DNA of 64,000 bases, taken from positions 3,005,358 to 3,069,357 of the forward strand of contig CM043959.1 of NCBI GenBank assembly GCA_014529385.2. Reading direction: 5' to 3'. Position 1 is the first letter of the stretch; each line of letters starts with the position of its first letter. Positions 56,445 through 64,000 of this stretch are shown piece after piece. Below the pieces are notes generated by a model that was not told the DNA's origin, made no database searches, and saw only the letters and a list, made by a program, of their open reading frames with translations. This DNA comes from Adiantum capillus-veneris (lineage: Eukaryota > Streptophyta > Polypodiopsida > Polypodiales > Pteridaceae). The translations under genes were made by a program, and so were the position numbers.

Positions 56445-57290
56445 AACTTCATTCCAAAAGCTGAGGGAAAACCTTATATCAACACCTGTACTAAAGGCAC
56501 TAGATTGGGAAAAAATATTCCATGTACACATTGATGCTTCAGCATATGCCATCGGAAGTATTCTAGCTCAACCTGGAGACGGAACAATGGATTTTCCGGT
56601 TTGCTATGCGAGCCGACAGTTAAACAGTGCAGAAAAGAACTACACAACCACCAAGAGAGAAGGGTTAGGAATGATTTATGCTGTAAAGAAATTTCGGCAT
56701 TATTTGCTTGCAAACAAATTTGTTCTTTACAGATCATCAAGCCCTTTTGTACCTAGTAAATAAACCTTGCAATACAGGAAGAATCGTACGCTGGTTTATT
56801 ATATTGCTAGAATTTGACTTCACAGTGGTGGTAAAAAAGGGTAAAACCCATTTGCGAGCAGATCATCTTTCAAGGATACACAACGGGAAAGCTCCTAATG
56901 GAGTAGATGATGACATACCAGATGCTTATCTTTTCAACATTGAAATGGTATCCAAATGGTCTCAGGAAATTGTTAGCATACTTTCCTTTGGAAGCGAGTT
57001 TGATAATACAGAATGCAAATCCAAACAGCAAACAATTCGACAAACAAAAAACTTCCAGTTGATAGCAGGACGGCTGTATCATCTTGGATCTGACCTAATC
57101 CTACGATTATGTATAAATCCGGAAGAATTCGAGTGCTACCGTAAAGAGGCACATGTCCAGAGTTGTGCATTTCACTGTTCAACAGTGAAAACACACTAGA
57201 GACTGAAACAGTTGGGGGTTTATTGGCCAACTATGTATGCGGACACACATTCTTATGTTACCAAATGTACTATATGTAGTGCCAAATGAC
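56425..57290 (+). pseudogene. Element D RNase H and first integrase-type zinc module
   Basis: RNase H: HVHIDASAYAIGSILAQP (catalytic Asp), VCYASRQLNSAEKNYTTTKREGLGMIYAVKKFRHYLL, a frameshift near 56735, then FFTDHQALLYLVNKP and HLRADHLSRIHNG. This is followed by a complete H-H-C-C module: RLYHLGSDLILRLCINPEE, EAHVQSCAFHCSTVKTH, LGVYWPTMYADTHSYVTKCTIC. It is broken by TAG at 57197 and TGA at 57288. A second, diverged module of the same kind follows in the integrase frame, so this one is an extra copy. Confidence 0.75.
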
Positions 57291-57292
57291 TA

Positions 57293-58555
57293 GTGGATCA
57301 CGCAACTTTGTTTCAGGTAACCATAACACCTGCATGGAGTCAATATATCATTGACTTCTTAACCACCAGGACATTCCCTGAGAATATTACAAGAGCACGA
57401 GAAAAAGCTATAGAGCTGGAAGCCCGTGATTTTCAGTTAATTGGGAATCAACTCTATAAGCGGGGAAAGGACAATCAGCTTAGAATCTGTGCAAGTGAAA
57501 GCGAATACCTGTTGGTTCTAGAACATGCACATAGCGGAATAAGTGGAGGCCATTTTTCGGGCGATAAGACCGCAAAAATTGTCTTAACCGCAGGAATTTG
57601 GTGGCCTACATTATACATGGATGCTGAAGAGTTTGTAAAGCGTTGTGATGCATGTCAACGCACCAAGATACCAATAAAAAGAGATGAGATGCCATTACGG
57701 CCAATGATGGGTGCAAGAGCATTTGCAAAATGGGACATTGATTTTGTGGGACCTATATCACCCCTTGCATATCGCACCCATGCCCAATATATCATTGTGG
57801 CTACGGACTATCTCACAAAATGGGTCGAAGCCAAAGCAACACAAAAAGCTGACGCACGCACCACAACACAATTTTTGTATGAAAATGTTTTTGTACGTTA
57901 CGGATTACCAATAGAAATTGTCAGTGACCGTGGAACACACTTTCTCAATGAAGTCATTGAATATATGCTAGAGGATTTCATGGTCATACATAGGAAATCA
58001 GCACCATATCATCCACAGGCCAATGGGCAAGCTGAGGCCACAAATAAAACACTATGCATGGTTCTCACTAAGATAGTGTCAGAATCAAGAGCAGATTGGG
58101 ATCAACACCTACACTCAACACTATGGGCATACAAGGTTGCTTACAAAACATCAATAGGAATAACACCATACAACATGGTGTTTGGGCTAAATGCTATACT
58201 ACCCATAGATTTTTTAATTCCAACTCTACGAGTAGCAACAAGCTTGGAATGGACAGGGCATGAGCTCTCTTTAAGAATTGATGATCTTGAAAAGCTAGAT
58301 GAACTCCGCTTACGAGCTGTCGCGTCAATCTACGCTAAAAAGAGAAGACAAAAGGAATTCTTTGACAAACATGTACGTATCAAAGAGTTCAAAACAGGTG
58401 ATTACGTACTTGTTTATACCTTGAAGCAACATGCAAAAAAACTTAAAAAGCGAGGGATGGGACCATTTGTGATTAGTGATCTATCACAAAGTGGAGCTAT
58501 CAAACTTGCTACATTAGCAGGTGAAGAAATGCCAAACTGGATTAATGGATGTTGA
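57293..58555 (+). CDS. Element D integrase
   Basis: 420 residues from a Met near the frame start; sequence upstream is in-frame pol, so the Met is only a convenience. The zinc finger HHCC is H80-x6-H87 and C118-x2-C121 (EHAHSGISGGH, KRCDACQ). The catalytic core has D150 (AKWDIDFVGP), D212 (IVSDRGTHF) and E248 (HPQANGQAEATNKTL), with 35 residues between the last two, as in DD35E integrases. The C-terminal barrel has FKTGDYVLVYTLKQHAKKLKKRGMGPFVISDLSQSGAIKLATLAGE. The frame ends NGC-stop at 58553 (TGA where CGA would fit), but the same frame continues straight into protease 2, so integrase and protease 2 were one polypeptide. No chromodomain. Confidence 0.9.
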   Translation: MDHATLFQVTITPAWSQYIIDFLTTRTFPENITRAREKAIELEARDFQLIGNQLYKRGKDNQLRICASESEYLLVLEHAHSGISGGHFSGDKTAKIVLTAGIWWPTLYMDAEEFVKRCDACQRTKIPIKRDEMPLRPMMGARAFAKWDIDFVGPISPLAYRTHAQYIIVATDYLTKWVEAKATQKADARTTTQFLYENVFVRYGLPIEIVSDRGTHFLNEVIEYMLEDFMVIHRKSAPYHPQANGQAEATNKTLCMVLTKIVSESRADWDQHLHSTLWAYKVAYKTSIGITPYNMVFGLNAILPIDFLIPTLRVATSLEWTGHELSLRIDDLEKLDELRLRAVASIYAKKRRQKEFFDKHVRIKEFKTGDYVLVYTLKQHAKKLKKRGMGPFVISDLSQSGAIKLATLAGEEMPNWINGC

Positions 58556-59083
58556 CTGAGAAAATATCATCCACCACTAACCCAGGAGATGCTCCAACAA
58601 ATTCATCAAGGAAAACAGAGAAAAAAGAAAAAAGAGAGAGTACGGGAGGAAGCTCAAGCTGAAGCACAAGAACGTATTGCAAAAAGACGGCTTCTGCGAC
58701 GACAACAACAAAGTGGACCACCATTGAGAATCAACGCCATTCAACTGATAAAGTTGGAGGAAGAAACAATGGAGCCAGTAATTACAGTCAAAGTGGGCAA
58801 CGATCAAGTTGAATCAACAGCGTTGCTTGATTCGGGTGCTCAAGCAAATTTGATCTCTTACGGATTATACCAAAAGCTCAAAGTCACAGATCAACTTCAT
58901 CCTACTCCTCAAGTGCTAGAAAGTAGCACATCACACCCATTGAATACGTTGGGATGGACTATATTGTATGTACAGATACATCAATATGTTTACCCACACA
59001 AATTCTATGTGGTGACAGATGAAAGCACACAACACCCAATGATGCTAGGGCAACCTTGGAAAAAGCATATAATGTGCAGATAG
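58556..59083 (+). pseudogene. Element D second retropepsin domain (protease 2), fused after integrase
   Basis: In the integrase frame: a highly charged helix (RKKKKERVREEAQAEAQERIAKRRLLRR, residues 11-38 from the Met at 58589), then a full retropepsin pattern. PVITVKVGNDQVESTALLDSGAQANLISYGLYQKL carries DSGA at 81-84. LNTLGWTILYVQI and HKFYVVTDESTQHPMMLGQPW give the second hydrophobic-Gly box (151-157). Both halves needed for an aspartic-protease subunit are present, and the motif is distinct from protease 1 (DSGAGVAIATKEIW). A one-base slip in an A-run near 59070 passes the frame to the following tail. Alternatives: a non-proteolytic domain with retropepsin fold. Element A has the same arrangement. 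Confidence 0.75.
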
Positions 59084-59853
59084 ATTGGAAAGGAAAGGCG
59101 GTCAATATTCAACATGAACATGAACCACAGGTGCTAGCTTTTGCTCAGCAATTCCATCGTGATCAACTACAAGCCATTCAATCACTGGAACCAAAGCCAA
59201 AAACACAAATGCCATTAAAGAACAAAATGATACCAGAGAAAAACAAAAAGGTAAAAGCCAACCATGCTAATTACAGACAGATGAAGTCACCGGCCACAAT
59301 GCAAAAATTAGGGCTACAAACACAAGGTAAACAAGTATGGATGCGGAAGGATAGAAATGCAATGGCGGAAAAACAACAATGTAACAAACGGATTCCAACA
59401 AAGCAGACGGTTCAACCCCAAACCAAGAACATAAAACAGATGTGGATACCAAAGAAAATGCTTAGCAATAATCCAAATGTCACTCACATTTGGATACCAA
59501 AGAAAAAGCAAAAAGAACTACATTCCGTACAAGCAACAAAGAAAAGCAGTCAGCTGCATTTCAAAAGGGAAGACCGACATATGTGGATGCCGATGACAGA
59601 TAAATCAGTGGAAAAAAAGAAAGTACCAAAACATCTACAAACATCAGCAGCACAATACCAATGGAAAGCCAAGGTCATAGGGCCCATAGCCATTACATCA
59701 CAGCCATCTCTATCTTTAGAAACAGCTACAATTCCATCAACAGTGTCGGCAAAGCAATTGCCTTTTGCCAAAAAGACAATTAAACAGAGAGCAATAGAGT
59801 TACAGCTGTTACTTACAAAGAAAGCAGGCAACCTCGACAACGAATTTCAATAA
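59056..59853 (+). CDS. Element D post-protease tail with Trp-Pro-Lys repeats
   Basis: An intact frame of 265 residues, a continuation of the protease 2 frame after the slip (YNVQIDWKGKAVNIQ). It is rich in Gln, Lys and Thr and contains spaced Trp motifs: KQVWMRKDRN, KQMWIPKKML, THIWIPKKKQ, RHMWMPMTDK and YQWKAKVIGP. Element A shows similar YKWGPK and LHWIPK motifs in the same place. I know no assigned function. The repeats suggest a peptide-binding or nucleic-acid-binding array. It ends at TAA 59851-59853, closing the pol polyprotein. Confidence 0.6.
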   Translation: MEKAYNVQIDWKGKAVNIQHEHEPQVLAFAQQFHRDQLQAIQSLEPKPKTQMPLKNKMIPEKNKKVKANHANYRQMKSPATMQKLGLQTQGKQVWMRKDRNAMAEKQQCNKRIPTKQTVQPQTKNIKQMWIPKKMLSNNPNVTHIWIPKKKQKELHSVQATKKSSQLHFKREDRHMWMPMTDKSVEKKKVPKHLQTSAAQYQWKAKVIGPIAITSQPSLSLETATIPSTVSAKQLPFAKKTIKQRAIELQLLLTKKAGNLDNEFQ

Positions 59854-62683
59854 GCATCTAGCTTATTCCCTTCTCTCGCACAACATTAATTTTTCCATGC
59901 ATTGACCGAGTATGCATAAAGTAGGGCCACATTAATCGGCCAGGCATTAGCACAACTTTTTCAACCTATGCACGGCACATACTCTGAGGCAATACCTTGT
60001 CGTCCGGGAGGACTCCGATTAGGAGGGGGGGAGGCATTCTAGGCATTCTAGAGGCACTCTCAAATGCGGAAACAATAACAGAAACAACAAAAAAAAGGGC
60101 ATGATTTTCGACTATTTTAAGGGTTGTTTGATTGCGAAATTTTCTGGAGTAACCCAAGTACATATGCCCTGATACAGCATGAAGCTACAGGTATATGGGG
60201 CCAAACGCCAAATCAAGCCCCTAAGTGTGCGTATATAAGTAGAAATAGCCATTTTTCAGACAAAATATTGGTAAAATGGAGAAATCCGGCCATAAAAATT
60301 GCATGTGAGTGTATATAATGTGTTGCGGTGATGTTTGTGATTTATTATAATTTTTGGGGATTTTTTGGGTTTGATTTTCTTTTTTCCTTTGAATTTTGCT
60401 AATTTTTGTCAGAAAAACTTCAAAAATACAAAAAGTAGGTGAAAAACAGTCGTAATGAAAAACAAAAAATATAGTGATGATCAGTGACTATAGGAAAACC
60501 TATGGTACAGTGGGGGTGCAATTATGAGACTGGAGCGGAAAGCGTGTTTTGGCCGGATTTTGACCGAAATGCCAAAATTCTGGTAAATAGGGCAAATGGA
60601 GTCCAAATCAAGAAATTTTTTAGCCTAGACCACATCTCGCGAGAAGATAGGAGCACATGTCAAATTTCATGAAAAGTGCTTCGGGGACCTCCATTATAAG
60701 AAATTTTCACCCCATTTTTAGCTCATTTTCACTATTGACTTTGTGGAGAGAGCTTCTGCCACCTAGAGCGGATCGACCTTCCGGCGGCTTCTACGACGCG
60801 CATGACTACCTGACGAGCTCCAGACATGAGAGGTAGGTTCAACACCTTGAGCTTTTCACGTATGATTGTCATTATGTCGCGAAAACTAGCGTAGAGGTCA
60901 CACACAAAGCGAGCGGTAGAGACCTACAATTAGAGAGGGCGGCCCAACGGCTAACCCGAAAGCAACAAGACTTCATTGGAAGCTTACCCTAGTCTAGGAG
61001 ACCAGTCCTGGATAGCCAAAGGCAGTAGGAAACCATCGGGAAAAACCCTAATTCTCAGAAACCCGCAAGAGGCCACCAAATGGGAAATCGGCAAAATGGC
61101 GACCAAATGCTACCAAAATTCATGGGTAGGAACATCTCGACATGCTCGACAAGTCTATATGACCCACATGACCAAAAAGTGACCTGAAGCGGCACTAAAC
61201 CCCAGGAACGGCATCAGACACACAAAGCGTCAAAATGCACTTGCGACCAAACCGCAAGTCCGTTTGCCACGAAACTTCACGAGCGGCTTTCCTAGACCAT
61301 CAACAACCAAGTCCTATGGTGCTAGACCACCACAAATTATCAAAGGAATGTAAACGCAACCACGGGTGCTTCTAGAGCGACAAATTGCCAAATGGAGCTC
61401 CGGTGAAGCCAAAGGCGACAAAAACCATACGGCAAGGATCCCCAAGGAATCGGGAAGCTATGGAGACCAACATTGAGAAATTTCATCGCCTAAAAGCACT
61501 CCAAAAGTTAGAAAACGGCTCGGAGGCTCTGAAGTCCACACAGGGAGTTATACTCTATCCATTTGACTTTTTTGTTGAAATTAGGCTCAAAGGGGACTTA
61601 GGGGAGCAAAGGGCAAGCACTGGGAGCACCAGCACTGAAAAAATCACTAGGAGACATCCTACGCTCAAGGGCACTTTTTGGCACAGACTCCAACAATTTT
61701 TGTCATGCACATGTTCTGAATGACATTTACAAGCCATACACCAAGTTTCATCACAATTGGATCAATTTTGACCTCAGATGCATGAAAAAATGCAAAGTTC
61801 AGACATAGAGGCAATAATGGGCCAAAGACCTACCAACTTATCCAAATCCCATGAAACTTGCACAACACAATCGCCAACACATCAGCAAACAATCTGTGTG
61901 GTCAGGAAGAGAAAATGATGAAATAGACATCCTACGCGTAGGATGTCTAATTGACCTTTTTGACATGCAAGGGATGTTTTATCATTCCAGATCCAATAAC
62001 CTCATCATCAAGAGCCCATATGTCAAGTTTGAAGCCATTCTAATCACTTTTGACCCCCAACACCTTCAAGATACACTTTTTGAGCCCTAAAACACCTCAC
62101 AGAGCCATACAAGCATCAAATCCTGTCCAAATTCAAATCCAAGAACATGGCCATGATCCATGAGCCAAGGATAACCCACAGAACAAGTTTCATGTCATTT
62201 TGATGAAAAATGACATGAAACGCGTAGGAAGTCTCCAGCATAAATTTAGCCCTCTGTGCAAAGAATGACATCATGGGAGCGAATACCATGGTGTAATGAG
62301 CCCATATACCAAATTTCAACCCATTTGGACATCAATTACTACCTATGATGGACATTCTACCCAAATTGTGACCTAAAGTCTGAATCAGCCCAAAAATCCA
62401 ATTTTTGATATCTAAATTCAAATCCAAGCCTATAGCCATGTTCCATGAGCCTTACACTACCTTCATGTCAAATATGAACCAATTTTGATGAAAAAGACAT
62501 CCTACGCGTAGGATGTCTAGATGAAAAATTTTGACCAAATTTGCACTATGAGCGCATGCACAGCTTCACAAGTTCCTTTTAAGCCTTATTTTCAATTTTC
62601 AAGTCATTTGGATAAGTAAAACTCAGTTTCGTAGCTAATATGGAAAAAACACTAACTTCGGACTACTGAGTGCAACAAGATCT
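59854..62683 (+). promoter_or_regulatory. Element D spacer before ORF3, promoter-like and palindrome-bearing
   Basis: 2.8 kb without a recognised gene. TATATAAG at 60232-60239 is a TATA-box candidate. CATGAGAG/GTAGGTTC near 60832 could be a splice donor. From 61.65 kb onward it resembles the gag leader in style and carries the same 24-bp palindrome as that leader, ending 0.17 kb before ORF3. Confidence 0.45.
61652..62518. repeat. Palindrome cluster, element D spacer
   Basis: Perfect 24-bp copies lie at 61925-61948 and 62495-62518. A half-site (AGACATCCTACGC) starts at 61652. A degenerate copy at 62211-62234 keeps ACGCGTAGGA in the centre and right arm. Confidence 0.95.
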
Positions 62684-64000
62684 ATGGCAGCCTCGAAGTC
62701 ACCAGCAAAGAGAAAAATAATGACAATCAAAGATTATCTGGACGAAGTGGAACCCTTTGTCATTCCAGAAGGAACACTAAAGCCCACCAACACCTGCATA
62801 CAAGAGGATCTGTTGGAGTCAAACAACCTAAAGATCTACCAGGGAGTGTTCAATGACACTGAAGGCAATGTAATAGAGCTACCAATGTTGCCAAGAGAGC
62901 TCAATGAGTTTGCACGAAGCAAAATGGCTGGCTACTTGGAGAAAATCGACCTCCACAACTATTTCGAAGCAATACCAGCAGGAGTGGACATTAAAAGAGT
63001 ATGGGGGTTTGTAACAAGCATCAAAGAGGATGGAGTGGCCAGGGTAACAGATTTACAAGGCAGACCAGATTACAGAGATCATAATCACGGAGCGGGTTGT
63101 AACCCAGGCACTAGACCTCTCCAATGAGGGAGACAACGTAACAAAAAGAAGAGATGAAGTCAGGGTGTACAAAGAGAAAAAGGCAAATTACACCTTTGAA
63201 GACATTGCCAACCCAAAGGTGGCAATTATGAGCCAGTTGTACAACCAATACTTCCACATGTGCACGAAGAGGCCACAAAAGCACAGGATGCCGCCAGGTG
63301 CAATTGCCACAACGTTTACTTGGGCAATGACAAAAGGCACCCCAAAGATTATCAACTACGCGGCATACATCCATGACAGCTTGGTAAAGATGGGCAACAA
63401 AAAGCCAACCTACATAGTTCCAGGAGAGCTGATAACCAAGGTGGTTTATGGGGCACTACACGCCAAAGGAAGATGGCCTGACCCCCCATCTCAGAATGAT
63501 TGGCTAAGGGTGAAAGAAGACAAGGAAGATGAGCCACAAAGGGCACCAAGAGTGGCTACGAGGTTGAAAACACGGCTAGAGCTAGTTGAAGAGGAGCTAC
63601 CCGAGCAGAAGAAAAGAAAGAAAGAGTTTGTTTAAGTGCCGGCTAAGGAAACCAGGTCTCAGAAAGCGGCAAGACTCGAGAGGCTAATGGAGAGTTTCCG
63701 AGCAGAAAGAGCCCTCAAGGGTGATTTAAACGAACTCTGGAAGCCATCTCTCGAGTCTATGTCTGGATCATCTAGAAGAGTGCAAAGGGACTGTTTTGAA
63801 GATTATATCAAGAATTTCGAGATCCTTGATGCTGTAGCGGAAAACATTCCACATGTCCCTTTCACCGAGGAGGAAGTGGAGCAGATAAGGCAGAAACTGC
63901 TAGATGAACAGGAAAGCCAAGAAAGAGAGCGAAAAACAAAAGCAGATAGGGACATAAAGGGCAAATCAACAGCTTTACCAGAGAGCTCTAAACCCAGCCC
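62684..64000 (+). pseudogene. Element D ORF3, 5' part (continues beyond the window)
   Basis: Starts MAASKSPAKRKIMTIKDYLDEVEPFV at 62684. After a frameshift near 63066 it continues EIIITERVVTQALDLSNEGDNV and TFEDIANPKVAIMSQLYNQYFHM through FTWAMTKGTPKIINYAAYIHDSL to VPGELITKVVYGALHAKGRW. An isolated TAA at 63633 follows, and the same frame stays open to the window end with a Glu/Arg-rich helical region. KRVWGFVTSIKEDGVARVTDLQG and the TE-x-x-x-x-AL-x-L segment align with element C ORF3 (RRAHELISSIQYNGEATLTEKDG and TEIINKALHL). Unknown function. The order of its N-terminal region recalls plant retrotransposon accessory proteins, but I see no diagnostic motif. Confidence 0.65.

Larger units (their letters stand above)
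47441..64000 (+). mobile_element. Gypsy element D, near full-length, running off the window
   Basis: Order: LTR, tRNA-Asp-type primer site, palindrome-bearing leader, gag with double zinc knuckle, coiled-coil segment, protease 1, RT, RNase H, first integrase zinc module, complete integrase (second zinc module, DDE core, C-terminus), protease 2, Trp-Pro-Lys-repeat tail, palindrome-bearing spacer, ORF3 (open to the window end). It is the most complete member of the lineage shared with elements A and C. Gag, pol and ORF3 contain isolated stops and a few single-base frameshifts, so this copy is probably inactive. Confidence 0.85.

Overview
This window reads as nuclear DNA from a vascular plant with a large, repeat-packed genome. 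The evidence is Ty3/gypsy and Ty1/copia retrotransposons nested in one another, a Cassandra-type TRIM carrying 5S rRNA sequence, NLR-type leucine-rich-repeat relics, long CT/GA microsatellites and GT-AG splice signals. A fern or other non-seed lineage is a guess from the style of the LINE and NLR relics. Almost nothing looks like a working host gene; the one candidate is an acidic Ser/Asp-rich first exon near 0.7-1.3 kb (minus).

Layout. 0.7-1.3 kb: acidic exon, with a MITE-like inverted-repeat element just upstream. 2.0-3.2 kb: NLR/LRR pseudogene copy 1. 3.5-4.4 kb: 150-bp tandem repeats, then a LINE reverse-transcriptase tail. 5.8-6.9 kb: a very degraded gag. 7.9-18.3 kb: gypsy element A (plus), which keeps gag, the integrase C-terminus and a second protease but has lost the pol core. 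It is split by element B (12100-17799, minus), a gag-only element with 172-bp LTRs. 20.3-37.9 kb: a copia relic split in its RNase H region by element C (21089-37533, minus, near-perfect 5-bp target duplication). C's 3' LTR is split by element E (21299-25045, perfect target duplication). C's pol has been replaced by an intron-containing DUF7869-like transposase gene, itself hit by the Cassandra element. 38.1-39.1 kb: NLR copy 2. 39.9-41.8 kb: PIF1 helicase plus endonuclease relic (Helentron type). 42.8-47.4 kb: decayed gypsy element F. 47.4-64 kb: gypsy element D (plus), running off the window.

The most interesting system is the lineage formed by C and D, with A as a relative. C and D share a gag beginning MNLRSGR, a tRNA-Asp-type primer site and a large third ORF just before the 3' LTR. 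Each family reiterates its own long perfect palindrome centred on CGCG. The palindromes lie only in two noncoding stretches: the leader before gag and the spacer before ORF3. A degenerate or half copy also sits in the LTR. The palindrome differs between families but its positions are the same. D (nearly complete) and A (remnant) also carry a second retropepsin domain fused to the integrase C-terminus. D has in addition two tandem integrase zinc-binding modules. All coding units carry stops or frameshifts, so these copies are probably dead; many in-frame stops have the form CAG to TAG or CGA to TGA, as expected from deamination of methylated DNA.
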